From: Knoxdaviesia capensis
Lineage: Eukaryota; Ascomycota; Sordariomycetes; Microascales; Gondwanamycetaceae
DNA length: 64,000 nucleotides
Direction of reading: 5' to 3'
Assembly (NCBI GenBank): GCA_001510575.1
Contig: LNGK01000004.1
Coordinates: forward strand, 3,160,667-3,224,666
The position numbers and the translations under genes are program-made. A model generated the notes under the pieces. That model saw only the letters and a list, made by a program, of their open reading frames with translations. It was not told the origin of the DNA and ran no database searches. How positions within the stretch are numbered: position 1 is the stretch's first letter; each line of letters starts with the position of its first letter. This document shows positions 12,538 through 23,278 of this stretch, piece after piece.

Positions 12538-15500
12538 ATGGCCGACGAAAAACCCCAGGCCCCCGGCCCGGCCGCCGGCCACGTGACCTCGGCGCTCCCG
12601 GACAACGCCGCCGAATCGGTCGAGGTCCTGCCGACGGCCCACGACCTGCAGCTCGACGACGATGAGGACTTCGACGACGACGACGACGCGCTCAACCCCA
12701 ACTCGATGAGCGAACTCAACGAGGAAGACCGCCGCGAGCTGCAGCGCATCGCCACCGTGCTGTCCCGCCGCATGAGCGGCACCGCCGGCAGCGTGTCGCT
12801 CAGCCGCGTCAGCTCGGCCGGCCGGCCAGGCTCGCCGACCACGGCGGGCGCCGGCGCGGGCGCGTTCCCGGAGCTGGCGCCGCAGGAGTCGCACGTGTCC
12901 GACTACGGCACGCAGGACCCGCGCTACGACCCGGCCAGCCCGCACTTCGACCTGGCGCGGTGGCTGCAGCGCTTCATCCGCGAGCTGAAGGCCGAGGGCG
13001 TGGTCGAGAAGCTGGCCGGCGTGGCCTTCCGCAACCTGTCGGTCGGCGGCACCGGCGCGGCGCTGCAGCTGCAGCCGACCGTCGGCTCGGAGCTGACCGC
13101 GCCGGTGCGCGCGCTCGCCGGGCTGTTCCGCGGCTCCGGCATGCTCGCCAGCAGCAAGACCCACAAGACCATCCTGCACAAGTTCGACGGCGTGCTCGAC
13201 AACGGCGAGCTGCTGGTGGTGCTGGGCCGCCCCGGCTCCGGCTGCTCGACGCTGCTCAAGACCATGTGCGGCGAGCTGCACGGCCTCAAGGTGCACCCGG
13301 ACAGCATCGTGCACTACAACGGCATCCCGCAGAAGGAGATGATGGCCGAGTTCCGCGGCGAGACCATCTACAACCAGGAGGTCGACAAGCACTTCCCGCA
13401 TCTGACCGTCGGCCAGACCCTGCAGTTTGCCGCCGCCGCCCGCACTCCGTCGAACCGCGTCAACGGCATCTCGCGCGACGACTACTGCAAGGGCGCCGCC
13501 CAGGTCGCCATGGCCGTGTGCGGCCTCTCGCACACCTTCAACACCAAGGTCGGCAACGACTTTGTGCGTGGCGTGTCTGGTGGAGAGCGGAAGCGTGTCA
13601 GTATCGCCGAGATGATGCTGGCTGGATCGCCGGTGTCGGCGTGGGATAACAGGTAAGCACAATGCCCGGCTCACCCTCCCGATCCTATACCATCCCCTTT
13701 TTCAACCACATTCCATTCCCCTTTTACAACCTCTTTCTAACACACCCCCCCCTCTCTCTCTCCAGTACTCGCGGTCTCGACTCGGCCACCGCCTACAAGT
13801 TCGTGCACTCGCTCCGCCTGGCCGCCGACTTCGGCGGCACCGCCCACATCGTGGCCATCTACCAGGCCAGCCAGGCCATCTACGACCTGTTCGACAAGGC
13901 CATCGTGCTGTACGAGGGCCGCCAGATCTACTTCGGCCCCGCCAAGAACGCCCGGGCCTACTTCGAGCGCATGGGCTGGGAGTGTCCGGCGCGCCAGACC
14001 ACCGGCGACTTCCTGACGTCGGTGACCAACCCGCTCGAGCGCAAGGCGAAGCCGGGCTGGGAGCAGCGCATGCCGCGCACCGCCGCCGACTTTGAGCGGC
14101 TGTGGTTCGAGAGCCCCGAGTACGCCGCGCTGCAGACCCAGCTCGACACCCACCAGTCGGAGAACCCGATCGACCCGCAAGGCGACGCCATCGCCCAGAT
14201 GCGGCTCGCCAAGAACACCCGCCAGGCCCGCCACGTGCGCCCGGCGTCGCCGTACATCATCAGCATCCCCATGCAGGTGCGGCTGTGCACGCGCCGCGCC
14301 TACCAGCGCCTCTGGAACAACATCTCGGCGCCGATGACGCAGACGCTGACCAACATCGTCATGGCGCTGATCATCGGCAGTATCTTCTTCGGCACGCCCG
14401 ACGCCACCGTCGGCTTCTTCGCCAAGGGCTCGGTGCTGTTCCAGGCCATCCTGCTCAACGCGCTCACCGCCATCTCGGAGATCATCAGCCTGTACTCGCA
14501 GCGGCCGATTGTGGAGAAGCACGCATCCTACGCCTTCTACCACCCGGCCACCGAGGCCATAGCGGGCATTGTCGCCGACGTCCCCATCAAGTTCATCATC
14601 GCCAGCGTGTTCAACGTCATCCTGTACTTCATGGCCGGCCTGCGCCGCGAGCCCGGCCCGTTCTTCCTGTACTTCCTGATCACGTACATCTCGACCTTTG
14701 TCATGAGCGGCGTGTTCCGCACCCTGGCTGCCATCACCCGGACCGTCTCGCAGGCCATGACTCTCGCCGGCATCATGGTGCTGGCGCTGGTCATGTATAC
14801 TGGCTTCGTCATCGCCACGCCGCAGATGCACCCGTGGTTTGGCTGGATCCGCTGGATCAACCCGATCTACTACGCCTTTGAGATCCTGATTGCCAACGAG
14901 TTCCACGGCCGACGGTTCACCTGCTCGCGCATCATCCCGCCCTACAGCCCGCCGATCGGCGACTCGTGGATCTGCGATAGTGTGGGGGCTGTGGCCGGCC
15001 AGTGGACTGTCAGTGGCGATGCCTTCATCGAGGACAGCTACAGGTACAGGTACTCGGTGGTGTGGCGCAACTTTGGTATCCTCATAGCGTTCCTGGTCTT
15101 CTTCATGTTCCTGTACTTTCTGGCTACCGAGCTGAACTCGTCCAGCGGAAGCACCGCCGAAGTGCTGGTGTTCATGCGCGGCAAGGCCCCCAGCTATCTC
15201 ACCGGCGGCCAGCACGACCGCTCGGCCACCAACGACGATCTGGCCCACGGCAGCGAGCCCGGCGCCGGAGACGGCGGAAAGCCGCCCAACGAGGCCGTCA
15301 ACGCCATCGAGCCGCAGACCGACATCTTCATGTGGCGCGATGTGGTGTACGACATTGAAATCAAGGGCGAGCCCCGCCGGCTGCTGGACCATGTGGCCGG
15401 CTGGGTCAAGCCCGGCACGCTGACGGCGCTGATGGGAGTGTCCGGAGCCGGCAAGACCACGCTGCTGGATGCGCTGGCCCAGCGGACCACGATGGGCGTC

Positions 15501-17444
15501 ATCACCGGCGACATGCTGGTCAACGGCAAGCCGCTGGATGCCAGCTTCCAGCGCAATACCGGCTACGTGCAGCAGCAGGATCTGCATCTGCAGACGGCCA
15601 CGGTGCGCGAGAGTCTGCGGTTCAGCGCCATGCTGCGCCAGCCGCCGACGGTGTCCAAGGCCGAGAAGTACAAGTTCGTCGAGGACGTGATCGACATGCT
15701 GCACATGCGGGACTTTGCCGATGCCATTGTCGGCGTGCCCGGCGAGGGCCTGAACGTCGAGCAGCGCAAGCTGCTCACCATCGGCGTCGAGCTGGCGGCC
15801 AAGCCCAAGCTGCTCCTGTTCCTGGACGAGCCGACCAGCGGGCTCGACTCGCAGAGCGCGTGGGCCATCTGCGCGTTCCTGCGCCGCCTGGCCGACTCGG
15901 GCCAGGCGGTGCTGTGCACCGTGCACCAGCCGAGCGCCGTGCTCTTCCAGCAGTTCGACCGGCTGCTGTTCCTGGCGCGCGGCGGCCGCACCGTGTACTT
16001 TGGCGACATCGGCAAGGACTCGCACACCATGCTCGACTACTTTGCCAGATCGGGCGCGCGCCCGTGCGGCGACGACGAGAACCCGGCCGAGTACATGCTG
16101 GATATCGTCAACAAGGGCACCAACCCCGACGGCAAGGACTGGCACGATGTGTGGAACGACAGCGCCGAGCACGCCGAGTGCCTCAACGAGATCCGCCGCA
16201 TCCAGGACGAACATGGCGGGCCGGCTGCCGCGGGCGCTTCCTCGCGCTCCGTCGAGCACGGCAAGGAGTACGACCAGCCACACACGCCGAACAGCACCGG
16301 GCCGTTTAGCGGCGCCGCCGCGCCGGCCGCCGCCGCCGCCGCCCCCCATGCCGCGGCCAACCGCGAGCACGCCGAGTTCGCCATGCCGTTCCCGGCGCAG
16401 GTGCGCGAGGTGACCATCCGCGTGTTCCAGCAGTACTGGCGCATGCCGCAGTACGTGTTCGCCAAGATGATGCTGGGCATGGTGTCCGGCCTGTTCATCG
16501 GCTTCTCGTTCTTCGACGCCAAGAGCACGCTGGCCGGCATGCAGAACGTGCTGTTCGCGGTGTTCATGGTGATCACCATCTTCTCCACCGTCGTGCAGCA
16601 GATCCAGCCGCACTTTGTGACCCAGCGCGCGCTGTACGAGGTGCGCGAGCGGCCCAGCAAGGCCTACTCGTGGAAGGCGTTCCTGATCGCCAACATCCTC
16701 GTCGAGGTGCCGTACCAGATCGTCATGGGCCTGCTGATCTGGGCGTGCTTCTACTTCCCGGTGGTCGGCGTGCAGAGCCCCGAGCGCAAGGTGCTGGTGA
16801 TGCTGTTCTGCGTGCAGCTGCTGGTGTACGCCAGCTCGTTCGCCCAGATGACCATCGCCGCGCTGCCCGATGCCGAGACCGCCTCCGGCATCGTCACGCT
16901 GCTGGTGCTGCTCTCGCTGGTGTTCTGCGGTGTGCTGCAGACCCCGACCGCGCTGCCCGGCTTCTGGATCTTCATGTACCGCGTGTCGCCGTTTACCTAC
17001 TGGGTCGGCGGCATCGGCGCCACCCTGCTGCACGACCGCCGCGTCACCTGCTCGACCGCCGAGACGTCGGTGTTCAGCCCCCCGGCCGGCCAGACGTGCG
17101 GCGAGTACCTGCAGCCCTTCCTGCAGCTGGCGCCCGGCCAGCTGCAGAACCCGCAGGCCACCGAGGCGTGCCGCTACTGCAGCCTGTCCGTGGCCGACCA
17201 GTTCCTCGCCGGCAGCAACATCTACTGGGGCGAGCGCTGGCGCAACTTCGGCATCGTGTGGGCCTACGTCATCTTCAACGTGTTCCTGGCCGTCATGCTG
17301 TACTACCTCTTCCGCGTGCGCAAGGGCCTGCTCTCGCCGCTTTTCGACCTGTTCGACAAGTTCAAGGGCTCCGAGTCCAAGAGCGAGAAGCCGAAGGAGA
17401 AGACCAAGGCCAAGGCCGATAGCGAGTCGTCTTCGAATCCGTGA
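12538..17444 (+). CDS. PDR-type ABC drug transporter (full size)
   Basis: A plasma-membrane pump of the pleiotropic drug resistance (ABCG/Pdr5) family, expected to use ATP to export hydrophobic compounds and antifungals. Exons 12538-13652 and 13766-17444 are joined by a 113-nt GT-AG intron and encode 1597 aa in NBD1-TMD1-NBD2-TMD2 order. NBD1 has the degenerate fungal Walker A GRPGSGCST (about 230-238), the signature VSGGERKRVS (346-355) and Walker B AWDNSTRGLDS, which is interrupted by the intron inside codon 372. NBD2 has a canonical Walker A GVSGAGKTT (929-937) and Walker B FLDEPTSGLDS, but its signature reads LNVEQRKLLTI, as is usual for the asymmetric PDR family. Acidic Asp/Glu runs mark the N-terminus, an Ala-rich linker follows NBD2, and a Lys/Glu-rich tail ends the protein. 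Coding DNA is very GC-rich, so a spurious antisense frame of about 1,100 codons lies opposite. The substrate cannot be told from sequence. Confidence 0.95.
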
Positions 17445-18626
17445 GAGGGGGGTGTCTTCACCGAGGGCCGCTCTTCAGCCACAAGAAAAAGGAGGAATTT
17501 TTATTTTTATTTTTCACGCAATATGCTTATATAGAGATGTTGGTAATGGTGGGAAATATCTTGGTTTTTATTCTTTATTCTTTTTTTTTTCCTACGGAGT
17601 CTAAACAACATCCAGGGTCACTCGTTGCTTTTTATACGGGAACTGCATTCACTTTCCCCCCTATTTCTTTTGTTATCTGATCTTTTTGGGACACTCTGCG
17701 ACCTCTTTCTTTTCCTTTGTACATCTGCACACTTTCACTGTTCTAATAATTCTCCTTGAGCTTAATATAATGCTTTTTTTTGGAATTTCTAAGTATTTTG
17801 CTATTATCTGATCTTATCCCTAGAGTATGGTATGGAACTATGAAATCAGGGTTTGCACCCTAAGATGTGGACAAAGGACATCTATGACAAAAGAGTGTGG
17901 CTATCATCCCTTTCTTCCTGGGACAAAGACCTGCTGGAATAGGAAGTACTCTGACTGCTTACAGGCTAGGAGTTACGATTGCTTCCTCTGGTGTATCTCC
18001 ATTGTCAGGCCTGTTTGCCCTGTGAGCTATGCTCTTGGGTGGCGCTGGAGAGTGATGGAGATACTCCTGGACCCCAGAGCCTTTGGATGTTACTCAAGCA
18101 CACACCGAAATGCCTCTGCTCATGTTCGGTAAACCTGAGCGGCTATTCCCGTGGATGCCGGCCAGGAAGTCCGGTCTGATCTGAATCAACTTGGCATGGG
18201 GGCCGTAGCTGATTCTGCCAGGCTTGTTAGTTGATCTGGCGGCACAAAGGAGATCTGTTAGAAACGGGCCGACGCTGCTTGTTCAGCAGGTGGGAGATGA
18301 AATGCAACAGCTTCCAGACGGGACACTCACTGCAATCTTGTAAGTGGCAGTGGAAGTTCTTGCCCCGGGCTCTACGAACCGGCGAGAGTCTCGCTCAGAT
18401 TCATCGCCGCTCGGCGAAAGCGGCGGTAATCGGGTATCAATCCGTGTAGTACACTACTCGAATGATGATGACTGGAAAGGGCATGGCGACTGTGAGAACC
18501 GACCAGCGGCCTCACGAGTACCGTCTCGGCTGGTCCGCAAAGGGACACTCCTGCGGCTCCACGGGACCTTTTGTTGTTAAAGAGAGAGAGAGAGCAGTTA
18601 GAACATTGTCCGCTCACGGAACCCCG
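17445..18626. other. intergenic, 3' flank of ABC transporter gene
   Basis: A T-rich 3' flank (17500-17800) with several AATAAT/TTAATATAAT-like strings is a plausible polyadenylation region for the ABC transporter. The rest shows no gene. A 101-codon frame on the plus strand near 17827 resembles nothing known and was not called. Confidence 0.55.
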
Positions 18627-18884
18627 CTAATAGTAGTCCCGGCGTCTGCGGCGGCTGGACGACGGCCGGTACGGATACTTACTGGTGGCGTTGTACACGG
18701 CCGTGTATGGGCTGGCGCTCGACCGGCGGCGCTCGCATATTAGGCACTGGCTGTCGACTTGGCAGACGCCCTGGAACACGGTGTAGCGGCACCCCTCGCT
18801 GTAGGGCTCCCGTCTAGGGCAGCGGTGGTGGATGAGGAAGCCCCAGTGGCCACAGGCGTACTGCACGTTCTCGCCGTAGCACAT
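18627..18884 (-). CDS. small Cys-rich conserved-type fungal protein
   Basis: An 85-aa frame starting MCYGENVQYACGHWG. It contains a regular Cys/His pattern: CGH near residue 11, RCP near 21, then GC, GVC, QC and CLIC up to about residue 49. A Ser/Tyr-rich stretch follows, with a terminal run of Arg and a DYY end. Short proteins with a CGH...C...C...CxxC layout are, from memory, frequent unnamed proteins in Pezizomycotina, and the spacing suggests metal binding. There is no signal peptide. A good splice donor (GTAAGT) lies inside the tail after the ACCA of codons for NAT, so an alternative spliced C-terminus is possible. The function is unknown. It is the same style of gene as the one at 52410-52643 but is not a close copy. 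Start choice: first ATG; upstream DNA is pyrimidine-rich on the sense strand. Confidence 0.6.
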   Translation of the reverse strand: MCYGENVQYACGHWGFLIHHRCPRREPYSEGCRYTVFQGVCQVDSQCLICERRRSSASPYTAVYNATSKYPYRPSSSRRRRRDYY

Positions 18885-20004
18885 CTTTGTGGCTGGTGTG
18901 GGGACTTACTGGAAGTGGTTGGGGGCTTGGGTGATCTAGAGATCTGGCTGTGTGTACTTGTGGTGCTTGGGTGCTGGGTATGGCTCTGAAGTGTGGTGAG
19001 CCTGGGCTACGACCTGGGTGTAAGTTGAAGACTGGTGAGTTGTTGGAAGAGTGAAGAGGGCAAGATGCTGAAAATGGCCAACTTGGACTTTGAATATGTA
19101 TTGAAGACTGGAAGACTGGTGATACTAGTGGAAGAATAGAAGAAGAGTGATGATGATGATAGATGTGAGTGAAGTTCAGAGTGAACAGAGGTGGTTGATC
19201 CGGAAATCTCAAGACCAGACTCTACCTCCAAGAGCGAGCCTCCTCCATCTTTATACAGGCTCTCCAGTCCCCCATGGTCGCCATTACGGCCTAGATATCG
19301 AAACATCTCTGAAATCTCCTTTGACAGGTGTTTCTTTTAAGAGTCCCGGTTATAGAAGAGCCCGAACAGGGCCACACCGACCTGAAGGAAAAGATTCTTC
19401 ACCCTAGTTACAGGAACCCGGCAGAACAAGAAGAAAAAAGAAAACCGGAACAATAGCCATTATTATATCTGAAAGGGACTCAAAGAACCCTTCAGGTGTA
19501 TGCTCTTTCCCCTAGTCTGCAACCGGGGCTGGCATTGTCAGTCCCGGTTTAACACAATGAACACATTGTTCCAGAACGCTTCCAGAACAATAGAACAATG
19601 ATTCTTTATGTGTTCCGGCCCAGGCCCCCCGGATGAGACCTGCCTTAGAGCTACAGAGACAAGACTGCCTTAGGGACAAACCCACCCCGGCGGAGGAGAT
19701 CCCGAGAGACATTATGAACAAAACGGGTTGGTTTTATATACAGAAAAAAAGGATAACCTAAATCAGGTCTCGCTATATGGCCTCTCTACAGATAGACTTG
19801 ATCTAACACATGGAGATAGTCTAAACATCTCCCTCATCTGAGACTATACCAAACAACCCATCAAACCTAGATATGCCAGAAAAGCCTGCTGTTTCATTGT
19901 CTGTTGTCTCATTCCTTCACAAAGGGGCCGCGCTGGCCTGAGCGTCCATCCCACTAGGCTTATACCCTAACCCTACCCCACTTACACCAACCCTAACAGG
20001 CCAA
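18885..20004. other. intergenic between small Cys-rich gene and MOSC-reductase gene
   Basis: On the minus (sense) strand of the 18627-18884 gene, the stretch 18890-19200 is C/T-rich, like a fungal promoter or leader. The remainder shows no gene. Telobox-like ACCCTAACCCTA (19964-19975) and CCAACCCTAAC (19987-19997) lie directly next to the stop of the 20005 gene. Short CCAGAAC/AACAATG repeats occur near 19560-19600 and could be remnants of a mobile element, but this cannot be shown. Confidence 0.5.
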
Positions 20005-21932
20005 CTATATCTCAATGCTAATCCGGCCGATCCCCCGACTAACACACGACAGCATTGAGGTGCCGGCGGCGCGTTCTTCACCGGAGAGCGCTGACCCGCG
20101 GTGCTCGATCCGCCCCGACAGCACTTTGACCACACACGTGGCGCAGTTGCCGACTTCACAGCTGGACGGCGCCGCCTCCGCGCCGAGCTCGCGCCGGAGC
20201 ACGGAGAGCAGGGACTCGTCGGCGCCGACCGCCAGCCGCCGGGCTGGCCTAGTTTGTTGCGGAGCATCTCCGGTGGGGCTGGGCTCGGTCGATCCCGAGT
20301 CGCCTGTGCGGACCACATCGACTTCGAACGGATCGCCCGACACGTCGGCGGTGAAGGCCTCGTAGTGCACCTCGTCGCCGGACAGCCCGGCCCGTGCAGC
20401 AGCCTCGCGCGCCGCCTCCATCAGCCGCGGCGGGCCACACACGTACAGGTGCGAGTTCCACGTCATGCTTTTCCGGATCACCTCCGCGATGTCCATGCGC
20501 TCGCCGCGGGACGAGATATACAGCGTCACGCGCGACAGCTGCGCCGGGGGGTCCGTGCTGACGGTGGCGTCGACGCCAACACCGTCAAGCGCAGCGAGAG
20601 CCTCCCGGAAGGGCACGTCGTCCGGGTCGCGCACGGCGTAGTGCAGAGCGAAGTTCACGTTGATCTGGCGGAACTTGGCCAGCAGCGCCAGGAACGCCGT
20701 GATGCCGACGCCGCCCGCAATCACCACGTGGTTGCTGGCCGCCGCCACCATCGGCACGCCGTAGGCAATCGGCCCAACCAGCAGTTTCGAGCCGGTGGCG
20801 GCCTCGTCGTGGAGGAACTGCGAGCCGCCGCGGCTGGTGGCGCGGTCCAGCGCAATGCCCAGCTCGAAGCGCACTTTGGTGCCGCCCACGATCGAGTACG
20901 TGCGTTCGAGGCCGTTCGGCAGCCGGAGGCGTGCGTGTGCGCCGGGGTTGAGTCTGAGCTCGTATTCGGGGGTGTCCGCCGGCGGCGGCGCCGTCGACGC
21001 CAGCACCAGCGAGATGATGCGCGCAGTCAGCTGCCGGCGCTCAACCACAGAGAACTCGCGCCACGCGGTCTCGGTCTCCTCGCCGCCGGCCGCGATGCGC
21101 GCCGCGCGGCGCTCCTTGGCCCGGCGCACCTCGACGCGCCTCTGGAACGCCCCACGGCTCTCCGCGCCAAGGGGGTCGAGGTTCGCCAGCGCCTCGTTGG
21201 CGCCGTCGTCGTCGACTTTGCGGTGCAGGTACTCCTGCACGCGCTCGATCGTCCACTGCGGCGCCACGCGCGACACCAGCACGATGTCGTCGCCGGCCTG
21301 CACGAACCCCGGCCGCACCACGCGGTAGTACCACCCGGTGCGCGACGTGCGGAACGTCTGCGGCGCAAAGTTCTTCAGGCTGAAGCGGTGGTTGAGCTTG
21401 AAGCACGGCTGGCGCGGCAGCGACACCTGCAGGAGCACGTCGCGGCCGACGGATACCACGTCGCCGATGCACACGTTGCGCTCGTTCATGTGCTTGGTCA
21501 CAAAGTTCTCGCCGAACCCGCCCGGGCGGAACCGCGCCGCCGCCGCCGGGTACTCGGCCTGCCACCCGGGGTAGTGCGATGAGCAGTCTGCAGGGAAGTT
21601 GATCGCGACTGTTGGCATCAAAAGAAACGTTGCACTTTTTGCTTCATGAAGAAAACGACAGGACCGGGACTTGATTCCCACTGAGACTTACATCCGTGAA
21701 TGGCCTTCTCCGGCCCCCCGTGGAACGTCGGATCGTGCTCGTCCGCTTCCAGCCCGAGACGAGTCACACACATCGGCCCAGTCCGGAGGGTCTTGTCGAT
21801 CCCGGAGCTCACGCTCAGACCCGGCATCATCTTCATGCGCGACGTGCGCACCTCAAGCAACACGTCCCGGGTAAACGGCTTCCGGAGGTCGACGGAAGCC
21901 GCATCGGAGGAATCGGAATCGGAGTCTTTCAT
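20005..21932 (-). CDS. MOSC domain / flavin oxidoreductase / [2Fe-2S] ferredoxin fusion protein
   Basis: Exons 21932-21692 and 21587-20005 (104-nt GT-AG intron) encode 607 aa. The N-terminal ~200 residues are a MOSC beta-barrel of the YiiM type, with HGGPEKAIHGYCSSHYP, PGGFGEN (102-108) and the conserved sulfur-carrying Cys142 in RQPCFK. The middle is a phthalate-dioxygenase-reductase-like module: flavin motif RTYS (309-312) and nucleotide-binding loop IAGGVGITAF (370-379). The C-terminus is a plant-type [2Fe-2S] ferredoxin with Cys557, Cys562, Cys565 and Cys595 (CX4CX2CX29C). MOSC proteins act with molybdenum cofactor; YiiM-type proteins reduce N-hydroxylated compounds using electrons from partner reductases. 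Here the electron chain NAD(P)H to flavin to iron-sulfur to molybdenum centre may sit in one chain. No targeting peptide is obvious; it starts MKDSDSDSSD. The substrate is unknown. Confidence 0.88.
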
Positions 21933-23278
21933 TTTTGGGGGGTTGTTTCGTCGGGAATAACAGCCGGGAAGAATTGAGGGGACGAGTATCGGAGGGGGGG
22001 TTTATATATGACCCCACCACCAAAGCTTCTAGAACAATTCAAAATAGGAAGGCGACAAATCGAAGAACTCGTGGAAAACAGGAAGGAAGTTCCAGGAAGG
22101 CGCGAGTCTCTCCTTGAAAAACGACGAAGCATTCACGATGTAAGGTCTAGGTTACCCACGGACTTCGATCAAAAAAGCCATTACACCAAGATAGGCTTAA
22201 ATACTGATAGGCTTAAATACTTAAAATCGGCTCAAGATAGCTGCAGTACTGCGGAAACTTCAACCCCGTCTCCACACTGCAGGAACTACCGGATAAGCAG
22301 CATCCGGGCTCTCTTCCCTGCTGACAAAGCCGTAGATTGCTATCGCCGATGCCGCCGATGCGGAGCGATGATCCGGGACCAAAAAGAAAAGAAAAAAAGG
22401 GTTGTTCCAGGTGCATTAAACTGCCGAGACTGCCACATCGTTTCCAAACCTGACTCTCCGTGCTTATTTGCTTACATCTGGGACTCGCATTCCCAGTTTT
22501 CCGGTTCCTTCTCTCTCACTACAAGTCTCTCTCCCAGATTCGTCCCCACATGTGCAGATTTCCATGTCGAATGACGACGGCCAAGGCCAGCGGCAAAAAA
22601 ACTACAGTGGTATGTTCTTTTTAATGTTTTTTTTCTTAGTTCTTCTATGTCTAGGACCCCTTCTCTGGTACAAAAACGTGCATAAGAATAGGAAGAAAAG
22701 AGGTGCATCTGAATACAAGAAATGTGAGGGGGTGAGAAAGGAATAATCGGGAAGCCTCCTCCGAAGACGCCGGGACAAAAACACGCAAAACGAGGAAAAA
22801 CACAGGCCGAAAAAAAAAAAGATCGCAGAGGTATGCACAACTAACAACGAATAGAAAGTGAGACATCAACAACTGGACGGACATGCAAGGGGAAAGGGGA
22901 AAACAAGGACAAGGGCAACGAGAGCAATATCGCTTCAACGAGCGTGTACGTGTGTGAGGGTGGCTATGACTACATGGCCGATACCGGCGTGGGGGGGGGG
23001 GAGAGAAAGAGAGCAGAACGGGATGGAAGACGCCCGACGACGAGAACATAAAGGTCGGGACGATCGGATATGAATATTGCGAAGAAAGAAAGGGGCAATG
23101 TCAAGAAAACGTCTTTAGAAGAGTCCGTCAGTCGAGACGACGAAACGAGACACACGTACTCCGCCGCAACCGTGAAGTTCGTGCGCGCTCAAAGAGAGAG
23201 CAGCATCAAACAAAGGAAGAAGATGGAACTCCAAGATAGGAGGGACGAAGAGGTCGCAACGTCAACGAGTGCCCGAAC
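21933..23278. other. intergenic between MOSC-reductase and BAR-SH3 genes
   Basis: This spacer lies between the start of the MOSC-reductase gene and the 3' end of the RVS167-like gene, both minus strand. A plus-strand frame at 22562-22743 (60 codons) has a hydrophilic start, one hydrophobic segment and a basic tail. Its hydrophobic part is encoded by intron-like T-rich DNA, so it is discussed only as a finding. Another 188-codon plus frame (22008-22574) looks non-coding. The stretch 22680-23270 is purine-rich on the plus strand. Confidence 0.5.

Noticed and set aside
12517..13674. Antisense frame of 385 codons opposite ABC exon 1
   Set aside because: The same compositional shadow; the sense strand encodes NBD1.
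13737..17033. Antisense open frame of about 1,100 codons opposite the ABC transporter
   Set aside because: It is a by-product of GC-rich codon use on the sense strand. Its translation is His/Val/Gly/Asp-rich and matches no family, while the sense frame has all PDR motifs.
20101..21582. Plus-strand frame of 493 codons opposite the MOSC-reductase gene
   Set aside because: Shadow of the GC-rich minus-strand exon; the sense frame has Cys, flavin and nucleotide motifs.
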